From assembly GCF_035046505.1 (NCBI RefSeq), contig NC_089822.1, positions 265,185,024 through 265,249,023 of the forward strand: a stretch of DNA of 64,000 bases, written 5' to 3'. How positions within the stretch are numbered: position 1 is the stretch's first letter; each line of letters starts with the position of its first letter. The position numbers were made by a program, and so were the translations under genes. This DNA is from Tiliqua scincoides. Taxonomy: Eukaryota; Chordata; Lepidosauria; Squamata; Scincidae. Of the stretch, positions 42,845 through 53,915 are shown piece after piece. Under the pieces are notes generated by a model. The model did not search any database, was not told the origin of the DNA, and saw only the letters and a program-made list of their open reading frames with translations.

Positions 42845-43160
42845 GACATGTTGCTCAATGGAGAGAGGAAGAAATGGGGACCCCCAGGAATTTGCCTGGT
42901 AGCTTTTAATCATTTATACATGATCTGGAATTGAGGGTAAGCAGCAAGTGGCCCACATTCACAGAGGACACCAAGTGAGTCACAGCCCAATCCTATTCAC
43001 ACTTTCCTGGGAGTAAGCCCCATTGACTCTAATGGGACTTGCTTCTGAGTAGACATGCATAGGATTGGGCTGTCAGGGTGGTAAAAGCAAGAGCAGAGGA
43101 GAAGCTTTAAAAAGTCCTCTCCAAATTGGCTGAATGGGCAACCAAATGGCTGAAGCCTGC
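42845..43160 (+). mobile_element. CR1-type LINE RT fragment with a palindromic element inserted
   Basis: FIHDLELRVSSKWPTFTEDT-like reading at 42910-42975 corresponds to the RT FADDTK catalytic region; here the motif reads TEDTK. After the insert at 42983-43072 the plus strand continues RVVKARAEEKL and SKLAEWATKW, the next part of pol. Confidence 0.6.
42983..43072. mobile_element. Palindromic 90-bp MITE with TCA target duplication
   Basis: Ends cagcccaatcctattc and gcataggattgggctg are near-perfect inverted repeats, as are the inner arms (gagtaagccccattga and taatgggacttgcttc). Flanked on both sides by tca. It splits the CR1 reading frame at 42845-43160. Confidence 0.85.
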
Positions 43161-44028
43161 TTCGCAGGGGCCTTTGGGGACGAGGCCCACTCAGTTCAAG
43201 CACTGGGGAGCTCTGAAACTCACTAAAGGAGGCGGGGCCAGTGTGATGAACAACCCTGATTTTGTACCTGTTTTCAACCTTCCTCTCGCCTCAGAGCCTC
43301 CTGGGATGCCTCAGCCCCTGATCAGGCTGCGGAGCCATTTCAATGGAGAATTCAGGTTGGCCCTTCTGGTTGTTCTTTATAGTTCTTGATCAAGAATCAC
43401 TCTTCTTTCTCAGTAGACCAGTAAACTAAGAACTTGGCTTAGAGGTAACTCATTGGGTCACAGGAGCCCACCTGATTCCCTACAGCAGGAGTGTCTTTGG
43501 GCTCAGGTGACCCCAGGCATCCAATTGCACAGGCAAAATCTAGTGAATGCCCACAAGTTACACAAAGATGAGTGATTCACCCTCCCCCTCTGCTTATTTG
43601 TCCTGGTCTCTCACCTGAGCCTTGGATCATGAGTGGGGGGGGGGGGTTGCTTGCCTGTTTGGACAGGTGTGGAATTAAGGACCACTATCAGGGACTCTAG
43701 ACAGAAGAAGCACTTGGGGTTGAGAAAGTGCCCAGCAAGCCACACCAGTGTGTTGTGTTACTTTCCGCCTGCTTTTTATTTTCTGTGCAAATCTTTTGTC
43801 CAACCTCCCCCACCTTGTTGCAGATGCACTCGCTTCACCTTTGCAAGTGCTGAGCCCTCTCCTTTATCTTTTTCTTCCATTGCTTTGTGCTGTTTTCACC
43901 CACATTCACAAACCTGTTTTTATTTTACTGTTTACCGTTTTTGTTGACAGCTGGGTTGTATTAACTGAAGCACAAATTAATTGAGACATGAGCAGTTACA
44001 GTTCTGCTCTATACTGCATATGTCAGAC
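43161..44028. other. Spacer with nothing recognised
   Basis: Includes a G-run of about 12 at 43636 and T/C-rich sequence. No exon, promoter or repeat end that I can support. Confidence 0.35.
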
Positions 44029-45157
44029 CAGTGACATAGCTAGATGGGATGCAAAGCGCTAAGTTTTGCAAGGAGCCTCACCACAACATGCAACTGGTCC
44101 CTCCCCTTCTGAGCCATGAGAAGATGGAGAAAAGGGCAAAATATAGGCAAAACTAGAACATGGATATGGATTACTGAAAATATCCAAAATGAGGCCAAAA
44201 AAGAAAAAAGAGAAGCTTAGCTTGCAGTTACTTCTTTTTTTGTTACAAGGAGAAAATGAGACAAGATGTTCACGCGGCCCCCTTCATTCCTTTTTTCAAT
44301 GCAACATTCATCTCCTTTCTACCTCTTCTCTGGTGTTGGGGGGGGGGGATATGTGGCTTTGCTCCCCCAGCCCTCAACCTGCAGTTCTTTGCATCAAGAA
44401 ATGGCCACTTTCCTTTCTCTCCCTCTGTCCTTCCCTCTTTTTCTTTCTCTGTCTGTCCATCCACCTCATCTCTGCTCCTCCTTGCTGTGCTCAGTGAAAA
44501 CAGGATACCAGGCTCTTCCTCTCCCAGAAAGTTACAAAATAGGGAAGTCTCAAATTCGGGGGGGGGGGGGAAGACATGCAATGTGGTTGTCTGCAGCATG
44601 CAGGCACATTGGGGTGGGGGAGTTGTGCATGAAAAACAGAAGAAGATTGTGTATTCTATGCTTCAGTCTCTTGTATTGGGGGGAAAAAATATGAAAATCC
44701 AGTCTCCATGTTGGTCTAGCTCAGCACACTCTTCAACTTGAGTGTGGTGTGTGTGTCCCCAAAGACTTGGGGGACGGACGGACATGAAAGCAGCCCACCT
44801 ACCTCAGGCCAGCTTGAGAAACGGGGACATCTCCCATTCCCACCCACCCCCATCCTCCTCCTCTTTCTTCCCTTTTCTCACTCTGGCTCTCCATCGGACC
44901 CAGCACTTCTCTCCCCTGCCAAGTTCAGTGACAGCAGTGCACAAAAATTCTGCTTTTATGAAAGTTACGGGGGGGAGGGACTGCAGTGTGGTTGCTGCAA
45001 GACTCAGGCAGGCAGGCTGGGGAGGAGTCACATCCTCTTTCTTCAAGTTTTTTCAAATACGCCTTTGAGATTTCAGGCCCCTGAGTACAGAAACTTGCAG
45101 CCTGGTCTCATGTTGGCCATGAAGCAGGCTTCCCAGTGGTGGAATGAGCCTGAAAAC
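44029..45157. repeat. CAGTGRCATAG-type end followed by two diverged copies of a 450-bp repeat
   Basis: Begins cagtgacatagctagatggg, gcaaagcgctaag (compare 11128-11275). Two diverged copies follow, about 44260-44740 and 44760-45060: each has a pyrimidine-rich stretch, then a cagtg..aca.. word, a G-run with gacatgcaatgtggttg / gactgcagtgtggttg and gcaggc. A third start lies at about 45570-45650. Confidence 0.45.
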
Positions 45158-45560
45158 TTAAGAACATAAGAAGAACCCTGCTGGATCAGGACAAAAGCCC
45201 ATCTGGTTCAGCTTCCTGTATCTCACAGTAGCACACCAAATGCTTCAGAGAGCACACAAGACAGCAAGAGACCTGCATCCTGCTGCTCTCCCTTGCATCT
45301 GGCATTCTGACATAACCCATTTCTAAAAACAGGAAGTTGCACATACACATCACAGCTTGGAACCTAGGATGGACTTTTCCTCCAGAAATTTGTCCAATCC
45401 CCTTTTAAAGGCACCTAGGCCAGATGCCATCACCACTTCTTGTGGCAAGGAGTTCCACAGATTAATAACACGGCAGGTAAGGAAATATTTTCTTTTGTCT
45501 GTCCTCCCAACACTCAATTTTAGGTCAACACGTTCTTCAAGGGTGAAGGGAGCAGGAGAT
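45158..45560 (-). mobile_element. CR1-type LINE 3' end
   Basis: The minus strand reads KYFLTCRVINLWNSLPQEVV, then MASGLGAFKRGLDKFLEEKS, and the full tail to the end, with gccctgctggatcagg-type sequence at 45175-45200. It interrupts the 44.0-45.7 kb repeat. Confidence 0.8.
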
Positions 45561-45935
45561 GTGTGTCTGTCCATCCCCAAAAAGACTCAGGAGACAATGA
45601 AGGCAGTCCCTGCAACTCTGGCCGGCTTGGGAAAGGAGGCCAGGTTGTAACAAACCCCCTTAGTCCTCTTACTCACCCCACAACTGGTCAGCCTCTGGCA
45701 GGCACCCCCTGAGTTCCAGCCCCGGACTGGGTTCCAGTGAAGCCTCCTCCTGGGAATCAGCCCCAGTCCCCATCGCCTGTGCCCCCTGCAAGAGACAAGA
45801 GTCAGGATCTGGGCAGGGAGCTGGGAAGGGGACTGGCAGGGATGAGCGAGGGGCAGGGGGTGAGACCCCCCACCCCGGGATTTATTTACCCATATGGCAA
45901 AATGCAGTATCATTGTATTACATTCGCAATATACT

Positions 45936-45965
45936 AACTAGATAGATAGACAGACAGATAGATAT
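45936..45965. repeat. (GATA)n/(GACA)n microsatellite
   Basis: agatagatagacagacagat pattern. Confidence 0.9.
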
Positions 45966-46055
45966 AAACAAGCAATAAATTATTAAAACTTAATGGGTAA
46001 AGCATAGTGGATGACATAGTGGATTAAAACATAGAGGTACATTATATGTCACATA

Positions 46056-47000
46056 CAGTGGCATAGCTAGCGGGGCGGGGGGCGGTCCACCCCGGGTACC
46101 ACCCTTGGGGGGGTGACACCACAAATATCCCAACATCGCTAACATTGCAGAGGTTCATAGTAACCCCAACATGCCATATACCATTGGATGTGGAATTTCC
46201 AGCAGAATGCAATGCAAAAAAACCAGATTGAAATATCTCCTTTCCATCAAAAGTTATGGCCAAAAAACCGGAAACAAAAAATGTATGGAATCCTATTGAA
46301 AATGAAACTGAGCCACATCGTGCAGTTACTTGCGAGTAGGCGAACTTGCCATAGTTCGTCGGAAAGGGCAGGCTGAGAGGCATCCAATGACACCAGAATG
46401 GTTCCTATCCAATGAAAGCAGCCCCCCAAAAAACACCCAAGAAGGAAGTCTCTTCCTCCAATCAGACAAATGTATTGAGCCCTAAGGGAAGCGAAAGTAA
46501 GCTACATGGTTGCGTTTACTCATGAGTAAGCAAACGTGCCTTGGCTCGTTGGTCAAGTCAGGCAAAGGGGAATGCAAGGCTAGCTAGCTGCATGGTCCCA
46601 ATCTGATGAAAGTGGAGCTCAATAAATGCTTCAGAAGGCAGCCTCCCCCCCCCCCCCAAAGAATAAAGCAGAGGCTTCAGATGGTAAGGTCCATTTTATT
46701 TGTTTTTAGACTGGCTGGCTTCCCCTTATTTAATTATTTGTTTTTCTTTAATTTAATTATTTATTTTATTGTGCTTGATGATGTCACTTCCAGCCATGGC
46801 ATCACTTCCAGTGGGTCCTGGACAGATTGTCATTCTAAAAAGTGGGTCCCAGCTAAAGTTTGAGAACCACTGCCTTAACTCAAAACAGGCCAATGTGACA
46901 TCCGGGGTGGGGGTGACACCCTAGTGACCAAAATTCTGGAAATTGTGACTTTTAGGAATAATACCATCATGTTATATGCCATTGGATGCAGAATTTTCAT
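46056..47000. mobile_element. Cluster of hAT-like elements (CAGTGGCATAG and CAGTGGTTCTCAAAC families)
   Basis: Left end cagtggcatagctagcgggg at 46056 and body to about 46300 (ccaacatgccatataccattgg, gcagaatgcaatgc). A second element type ends at 46872 (gtttgagaaccactg with aagtgggtcccagc). A second body piece of the first family (ggggtgacaccctagtgacc, atgttatatgccattgg) lies at 46905-47000. The precise nesting is not resolved. Confidence 0.5.
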
Positions 47001-47044
47001 CCATTGCTTGTGGGGAAATATTCACTGCATTTATTTTCTGGCCA

Positions 47045-47115
47045 TTATTATTATTCATTTCAAATCCTGAGCTGCTTAGAGGAAGGGTGGTATAAAAAGG
47101 TGAATGAATGAATGA
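47045..47115 (+). mobile_element. SINE/LINE 3' tail with (aatg)n
   Basis: gagctgcttagaggaaggg, tggtataaaaaggtgaatg, ending in tandem aatg. Similar tails at 53840-53915 and 61255-61305 carry gcagtatataaatactgtt. Confidence 0.5.
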
Positions 47116-47484
47116 TGTCATATTGTGAGGGGCCCCCTAGAATTTAGCGTGTTTGAATCTATTCAGAGCCCCTTGCTGTGAGCAGAGGCAGGGTGCTTGG
47201 CCAAAGTAGGCCCTATATTTAGCTGCTTGGGTCAGCAAGATATTTCAGAAAATGCCCTTTGAATGCCTTTCTGTGCCTGTGTAAAAGAGGAAAGGGTGTT
47301 GCTGACTAAACTTGACGCAGAAGTTGTTTGCAGAGCTAGAAAGCCTCAATAACAGGAAACTGCTAGCTTAACTGCAACTGGGGAGCAGGTGTGAGGAGAA
47401 CAGGGACTTTTTGCAAGTCTGCTATTAGCCAATGCAAAGAGGGAGAGATGGGACTTCTGCAGCTTAGAAAGATTTCACATATTT

Positions 47485-47560
47485 TAAATGCCATTTTTAT
47501 TTATTTATTGGATTTGTATTCCGCCTTTCTCCCCAAAGTGCACCCAAGGCGGTGGTAGAA
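47485..47560 (-). mobile_element. SINE/L2-type 3' tail
   Basis: tttatttattggatttgtat, tccgcctttctccccaaag, cacccaaggcggt: a very common squamate tail, in reverse. Confidence 0.55.
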
Positions 47561-47984
47561 CATGCTGGGCAGAATTTGAATAGTGGGATATGTAGTCAGA
47601 CAGAGCTTCATTTGATATGCTGTTTGCCAATCAGGAATGTATCCAATGCTTTGCAATTTGCATTCTGCCAATCAGAAATCTGACCAATGCTTGACATGCT
47701 TTACCAGTGCTGGAGACACTCCTGATGCCACGTGGGTTAGTAGACCTGGACTCCAAAGACTTCTCCAGCAGTCTCTAGCCTCCCCCCCTGTTTTGCCCCT
47801 TCCTGCCCCTATTCTGCTTGCCCATCAGCAACCTCCCCTGCTTCACTACCTTCCCCTTTGCAAAGGGGCCCAAAAGAAACTTTGTACCCCCTGATCAAAC
47901 TCCTCTGGGAGGCCCTGCGTATGAGCAGTTACATGTTACATGAGCATTATGTGTTACATATGACCCCGTGCGATGATCCCCCCC

Positions 47985-48905
47985 CCAAGCCAGAACCCCC
48001 TTACCTGCCACTCCTCCGCCGCTGCTGCGCGACTCCCGAGGAGACCTTCTGCCAGGGCCACCGCCTGGGCGCTGCTCTCCGGCCGGCAGTCCCGCACCCA
48101 ACGCGCCACCTCCGGGGGCAGGAGGGTGAGGAGCCTCTCCAGGTCGAGCATCTGCGCCTTGGTGCACCGCCCCGGGCTGCAGCCACCCGCGGCAGAGCGC
48201 TCGGGGCTCCTCGCCCTCCCCGGAGCGCAGCTGCAGGGCCGGCCGGCTGCGCTGGTGCGAGCGGGCGGCGTGCGGACCCCGCAGCCTCCCCAGCAGCTGC
48301 GTCAGAACTCCGCAGCGCTCCTCTGCGGGTCTCTGCCCCGAGGCGCCTCCGCAACAGCCTTCTGGTCCCGCTACGCAACTGATGCTGGCGGCACCGCCGA
48401 GCTCCGCCGGGCCCAGACTCGTCCGCAGAGGAATCGGCTGGACTCTCCAGGCGGCTAAAGGAGATCCCTGGGAAGCCAACCAGGGAAGACACGAAAGGAA
48501 CTGGAGGCGGGCACGTGGGAACGGAGATTTTCGTGTCTGGGGAGATCATCCACAGCGGGGCTCAGCTCCGTGCAATCCAAGGAGTCCTCCCCAACCGAAT
48601 CCGGTTTCAAGAGGCAGAGGCAGGGCGAGGGGAGGGGCGCCTGGGGAGGACGGGCCTCCGTGGGGAGAGGAGGGGCCGGCCGCGGGGAGGACGGAGGGAG
48701 AGGGGGGCGCCCGACACCCAGATCCCCCACACTTACTTTCAGCCCTCTGCACTCGCTGCCCCCTTTGCAGCGCGCAGGAGGGCGGAGCGGGTGAGCAGCG
48801 CTCCCAGCAGGGTCTCCGCCCCGAGCTGCTTCCAGGCAGATCGGGGCAGAGCAAGAGGGAGGCGCCTGAAGGTCCTTGGCTGGCCGGCTCCTCTTTTGCA
48901 GGCTG
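47985..48905. promoter_or_regulatory. CpG island
   Basis: A sharp rise in CG dinucleotides and G+C over about 900 bp (gccgctgctgcgcgactccc, gaggggccggccgcggggag). It is the only such region in the window. It covers the SCAN exon and about 400 bp upstream of it on the minus strand, the expected layout for a promoter driving gene C. A divergent plus-strand transcript cannot be excluded. Confidence 0.65.
48005..48479 (-). CDS. SCAN-domain exon, candidate first coding exon of gene C, apparently frameshifted
   Basis: The 3' half reads [20 protein letters not shown], then [20 protein letters not shown], the conserved C-terminal part of a SCAN domain. It ends at a donor GTAAGG (exon end 48005) after EEWQ. 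The 5' half is in another frame: [20 protein letters not shown], then CRGWLQPG, which fits the middle of SCAN. The two halves meet near 48160-48168 in a GC homopolymer (CCCGGGGCGG) with a one-base slip, so either the exon is dead or the assembly has an error. ATG at 48477-48479 is a possible start. SCAN mediates dimerisation between zinc finger proteins, and SCAN plus KRAB proteins are known in squamates. The donor phase (0) does not fit the gene C leader exon directly (needs 1), so at least one small exon must lie between 41.7 and 48.0 kb if they are one gene. Confidence 0.6.
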
Positions 48906-49025
48906 AACCACAGACCCCAGAAACAATCACCCGCGCTGGTCCCCTTAGGCAGCCTCCTTTGCCCCTCCCTCCCTCCCTTCCTGAGTTCCCTTGGGTGCCT
49001 GGCCAGACTGGAAGCTGTGATCTGT

Positions 49026-49115
49026 CAGCCCAGTCCTAGCCACGCTTTCCTGGGAGTAAGCCCAATTGACACTAATGGGACTTACTTCTGAGTAGCCATG
49101 CCTAAAATTGGGCTG
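49026..49115. mobile_element. Palindromic 90-bp MITE with TGT target duplication
   Basis: Ends cagcccagtcctagcc and cctaaaattgggctg. Flanked on both sides by tgt (49023-49025 and 49116-49118). Same length and structure as 42983-43072. Confidence 0.8.
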
Positions 49116-49129
49116 TGTGTCTCTTTCTC

Positions 49130-50700
49130 GCGTGTCTTAAGGAAATTGTGGGTCTGGTGAAGTTGCTTGTGGCTTTGTGGAAACTGGGGAGATCTGGGTG
49201 GTCGGATTCTCGGTGGTCTCCATGGCAGGGTCAGTCCTTGTCATCTGGGAAGCTCCTCTCTCTCAGGCAGGCAGGTTAGGTTGCAAAGTCTTCCTCAGGG
49301 GAGGGGCTGCCTCGATTCCCCAGCCTGCAAAGACCCCGATGGCCCCTCTGTCTCGGACTTGCTTGGGTGGATGTTCATCCTTCAAGTCCAGTGTGTCAAA
49401 AGGCCATCCAGATAAACTCTGGCGACCTAAGTCTAACCCCATTCTGGACCAAGAAAGGCGAGGACCATGCTGTACCCCAGATACAACCATACTGTACCTA
49501 AGGGGGACCTGTCAAGGATGTTTCATCCTTGTCTTCTACCATTTGCATTTGCTTTCTTCTTTTTCATATGCTTCAGGCTGTGAGGGTGGGCAGACTGACC
49601 CTGCCATGGTGACCACAAAGAGGAGTTCGCAGGTAGGCTCAAATCTCCCTGTTCTCCAGTGGGGTCTCTATGGCAGGGTCAGTCCTTGCCATCTGGGAAA
49701 TGCCCAAGCCCTGCCTCCTCAAGGGTGGGAGCTGCCTGAAGTCTCTGAAATTATGCCCTGGAGGATGGTGTATGACCCCCCCCCAGGTGGACCCCCCAAG
49801 CCAGTCTCCCAGTGCCTGTGGGGTCACAACCTCCTAATGAGGGAGGATGGGGCTTAAATTTGGACCAATCTAAACTTGGATTGACCCTTGGGACTAAAGG
49901 ATTGCTTGTGACCTTGAAAGGACTGGTGTTTGGAATTATTCTTTATTCTTTAGGAGCATGGGCAAAACCTTTCTCTTATCCCTGTTCTCAATGAGAATGG
50001 GATCTAGTGCCTCCCCAAATCGTTTATTGACCTCAAAGGGGACGGAGACCAATCTGGCCTAGAAGCTGCGTTGACATCCCCATGCCGGAGCCAGATGTTT
50101 CTCCTGGCCACTAAGGTAGAGGCCATGCATCTTGTAAATTGAAAAGGAGGCATCTGCAGTAAGAGCTGCTGATAGAGCAATTTCTTTCAGTGTATCCTTG
50201 GCACTCTTGCATAGGTTGGGGTCTACCTTGGCCAGCTCTTCCACCCCAAAATAGGTAGGTCTAGACATCAGGAAGTTAGTGGCAGCTGCCCTGGGGGCCT
50301 AAGAAGAGGTTTCAAGGCTCTCTTGTGGGCACCTCTATCCCTTTTATCACAAGGGTCCTCTGGTCCCCTTTCGCCCCTCTGATGATATTTCAGCATGCAA
50401 AGTGAAGGCAGCAATGGGAGCATCAACTGTGGGGACCTTCAAGGTTTGCAGAGTATTCTGAGGCAGAGAATAAAGCTTACTGAGCAATTTGGAGGCATGC
50501 TTCTTCTGAGATGGCTTCACCCACTCCACTTCCAAGATGGATTTCAATATCTCCGGAAAGGGAAAGGGAACTTCAGGTTCCAGAGCAACACCTCATTTGC
50601 ATGCTCCCTACTCCTTCAGTTACATTGTCTGGCCGACAATATCAATTTCCAGAAACTGTGTTGAAGAAAGTGGCTCCTAAATGCAACAGAATGTAAAAAA
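49130..50700 (-). mobile_element. DIRS-like retroelement fossil (gag-like region and 3' part)
   Basis: On the minus strand the part at about 49930-50690 shows words of the gag-like protein of DIRS/Ngaro-type (tyrosine-recombinase) elements, such as VARRNIWLRHG and ALSAALTADAS, with a KVPTVDAP-type stretch before them. The lower part (49395-49965) is repeated at 11626-12200. It is broken in several places and has no reverse transcriptase. Family assignment rests on motif memory only. Confidence 0.5.
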
Positions 50701-50734
50701 AAGATTGTTAGCGCTTAAAATTGAACTGCAGACT

Positions 50735-50905
50735 TCGGCTTGGGAACCATATAAGATACCCAGTTTAAGCTTGGGAACCTAGGATAAGCAGCCCAATCTT
50801 TGGCTTGGGAACCAGATAGATACACACACAAGGTTTTGGAACCTTGACAAAGAAACCAAATTACAGGTTTGGGAACCTAGATGAAGAAACCCACCTGGTA
50901 TTGCA
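50735..50905. repeat. Imperfect tandem repeat of the word GCTTGGGAACC
   Basis: cggcttgggaaccatataag, aagcttgggaacctaggat, tggcttgggaaccagatag, ggttttggaacc and ggtttgggaacctagatg follow at about 30-45 bp spacing. Confidence 0.6.
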
Positions 50906-51241
50906 CAGCTATTGGGTGTGACCCCTACAGCAATGGGGTTGCCAGTTCAAGCTCTTGAACTGGCAGTGATGATGTCACTATGGACTAGTTATAATGATGT
51001 GGATAAAAAAATTGTTTAAAAAAATCAGCGCGACCGGAAAAATGACAGAATTGCATGTTGAAATATAGGCTGTCGCTATGGCAATGTCTCCCAACTTTGT
51101 TCCTATTTTTCAGGCACTGTTTGCCCGAGTTAGAAAATCAAACACATTTTTCTGGAGGGTTTGAAACATGCTCTTTCTTATGAGATTAGTGAGGGAGATT
51201 TTTGGGGTTTACCTGATTTATAATCTTCCTGTGTAAACTTA

Positions 51242-51722
51242 TGTAATTGCAGAACTTAAGAAATGCACACTGCTCTCTAAAACTGGTTCTCGGGCTTTCG
51301 GGCCTAGCAATATGGTTGCAGACTGTAGTTTCTGCTTATCCAGTTCTCTGGTTATGCAGATAGGAAAGAATGTGTTTTGAGCTTTTGGATGTGGCTGAAA
51401 TCCAGGGACTTTACTCGAAAACAGATATATCAGAAAGTAGAACAAAACATGTCAAAAATGTTCTAGGGCGCTATGACCCATGTTTATGAATTCTGGAAAG
51501 TTTGGAAAGTCCCACTAAGCCAAAGTGCGTCATGGCTGTTATGCACGGTTGTTGTACTGTTATAAAAGGATCGAAAAAGGGGAGGTACGGGGGGGAGGGG
51601 GTTTGGTCTTGTCCTCTGACAGTCTGTTTTGTTCTGCAATTGTTGAGCAATAAACATCTGAAAGAGAGCAGATTCGGATTTTTCATTTCAGCTGCCTAGC
51701 TGAAACGAACCAGCTTCTTACA
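51242..51722 (+). mobile_element. Solo LTR of an endogenous retrovirus-like element
   Basis: About 480 bp from tgtaattgcag to cttcttaca, with a TATA-like word (gttataaaagg, about 51560), a pyrimidine-rich tract and a polyadenylation-type word (caataaacatc, about 51648) near the 3' end. No clear target duplication, so the left boundary may be off by several bases. No internal genes. A fossil of undetermined age. Confidence 0.6.
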
Positions 51723-52460
51723 AACTAACTTTTATCCAGTTAGTTTAAAAGCATTTCTAGAAGGTACCTTTTTGTAAAAGCAGGTTGAAAATATCCTATT
51801 TTTGGCCTTTTAACAAAAATCATCAACTTTATATTTAATTTGTAAACGAATGGAAAGAGCTAGGAGGCTGAAATTACATATTTGAAAACAAGGTTATATT
51901 GGGATATTATGCATTAAATTTCACAATTATGACTTAATTATTGCTGGAGCTATTCAACATTAAACTTTGGATTTTTTTTTGGAGAATTGATTTTTTTGGC
52001 CAAATTTGCAGCAATTTTAACCACTTTGGACACGCTCAACAAAAATTGTTTTAAGTTTCATTAAATAGAGCGCAAAAAGTTGTATAAAGTAGCTAAGTTT
52101 CATTTGTTTTGAAAAAATAGCAAGGAAGATATTATGTCTCAAAGTTGTCAAAATCTGACAATCGTACTGAACACGGTCGCAGTATGGGGTCAAACAAATG
52201 GTTATATCTCCACAAGTATTCCACTGGCGAACCTAAAACTTTACCAAAGTTCGCTTGAGACATGTGGGACTCTGCACACAAAATTTCATTAAAATCCATG
52301 ATGGTCGTGCGGGGCACTTTTCAAATACTAGACCACTTGACATGGAATGACCCCCATGCCCTCCCGCAGACTTGTGCAGAATGCCCCTCGTTGCTTCCAT
52401 CTGGTGGGATAAGGCTGTGGCGGGAGAATAAACTGTAGCACTGTGGCCTGATCTCCACTG
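51723..52460. repeat. A/T-rich unclassified sequence flanking the LTR
   Basis: A/T-rich sequence on both sides of the LTR (50990-51240 and 51723-52330) shares style and repeated words (caaaatttcatta, aaagtttcatt), so the LTR probably inserted into an unclassified repeat. No protein motif was seen. Confidence 0.35.
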
Positions 52461-52739
52461 AGCCCCATCGCCTGTCAACTATGAAGAGGGTTGGGGACGC
52501 TCAAATCAGCCTGTCATTTATCTGAGTATGGAGAGGGTCAGGGACTCTAAAATTAGACGCTTCCGGCAGGGCCAGGCAAGTTCCGTCTCCAGTCTCAGCA
52601 GAGGGGCAGATCAGGATGCCTTACAGGCAAACAAAATAGCTGTGGACTCTCTGAAGGAGCAAGCTGCTGAAGGCCATCCGCCAGTTCAAGGGAGATGCGG
52701 CAGTCCAAGGACTGCTTCCACTGGCTAAGGAGCCCAGCT

Positions 52740-52925
52740 TCCTTGTCTTCTTTGCATTGAGCTGACTGAAGACCTAGAGGCAAGGTCAGGCTGGGAGAGC
52801 AAGGGAGCCCCTGCCCTCAGGAAGACCTTGTAACCTGCCCAGCCTGCTTGAGAGAGGAGCTTCCCAGGTGACAAGGACTGACCCTGCCATAGAGATTCCA
52901 CCAGAGAATAGGTTACCTGCACCAG
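52740..52925 (+). mobile_element. Inverted fragment of the DIRS-like repeat family
   Basis: gggagcccctgccctcagg, aagaccttgtaacctgcc and gtgacaaggactgaccctgc are the reverse complement of 49215-49320 (ggcagggtcagtccttgtca, gttgcaaagtcttcctcag). Confidence 0.6.
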
Positions 52926-53171
52926 GGTCTTAAGTCATTCTAAAGTGGTTCCGTGGAACCAGGCTGCACACTCTCCTGTGTCAAAGACAAGTTTGGGTGT
53001 GAGGGAATCGCCCCTTTCCTTACCAGCACAAGACCTCTCTCTCCTGGCCAGTTTTATAATTTTCTTCTTTTTAATAAACTCACTTTAGCAAACTGCTTTA
53101 AGCACATATAGTTCCTTTTTCTTCTTCAGAGGCCGTGCTTGGCCACAGTTACCCATGAGTGCTCAGTGTTA

Positions 53172-53420
53172 GTGCTCAACACAAGCTGACCAAGAATGGA
53201 CAGGGGGTGCCTTGGGGGCTCAGGGCAAGGCTTTTGGCCAGGGGCCCCAGTGCTTAACACAAGCCAACCAAGAATGGGCTGGGGGTGCCTTGGGAACTCA
53301 GGGCAGGGTTTTCTACCAGGGTTCCCAGTGCTCAACACAAGCCAACCAAGAATGGGCAAGGGGTGCCTTGGGGACTCAGGGCAGGGCTTTCTACCACAGC
53401 CCCCAGTGCTCAACACAAGC
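53172..53420. repeat. 78-bp minisatellite, just over three copies
   Basis: The word gtgctcaacacaagc (gtgcttaac in copy 2) starts at 53172, 53250, 53328 and 53406: three exact 78-bp periods. Each unit continues with caagaatggg and ggggtgccttggg, then actcagggcaggg. As 78 is divisible by three, both strands read through as 26-residue repeats (ILGWLVLSTG.PG.KPCPE on minus). Confidence 0.95.
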
Positions 53421-53839
53421 ACCGGTGCCAGGACAGATCCTTGGAGTACACCACTTTCTCTCTCTCTCCATTGTGAAAACAGCCCACTGACACCCTCTCT
53501 GTTTCCTGGTCCTCAACCAGTTCCTAATCCATAAGAGGACCTGACCTCTTATTCCCTGACTGGGGAGTTTTCAGCCTCAGCCTTTGGTGAGGCAATTGGA
53601 AGCTCACAGCTCTGCTTGGGAGAGGGAAATTTAGACTGAATGTATCAGGGTAATACAGAGAATTCCCTTCCCTCCAAGAAGAGAGAGATGACTTCACTCC
53701 AAGATCAGTTTATTATAAAATAATAAAGATAAAAACATTGCATACTATGAAATATGTTTCTTTGCCCTAAAATTGTGTATAGTGTTCCTGTCTTTTGGTG
53801 GTGGTTCCTTGTAATGGAACTAAAGCCATTTAGTTATTT

Positions 53840-53915
53840 GATTTTTTTCTGTAAACCGCTTTGAACGTTCAGTTGAAAAGCAGTATATAAATACTGTTAA
53901 TTAATAATTAATAAT
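53840..53915 (+). mobile_element. SINE/LINE 3' tail
   Basis: ctgtaaaccgctttgaacg, ttgaaaagcagtatataaat then (aatt)-rich sequence. Confidence 0.45.

Noticed and set aside
44189-44741. Several phenylalanine/serine-rich ORFs
   Set aside because: Pyrimidine-rich repeat with poly-G runs; frames overlap on the same strand with no start context or domain.
47858-49039. Plus-strand ORFs of 160-174 residues in the CpG island
   Set aside because: Arginine/proline/alanine-rich translations expected from any CpG island, opposite to the SCAN exon; no domain. A divergent transcript is possible but not supported.
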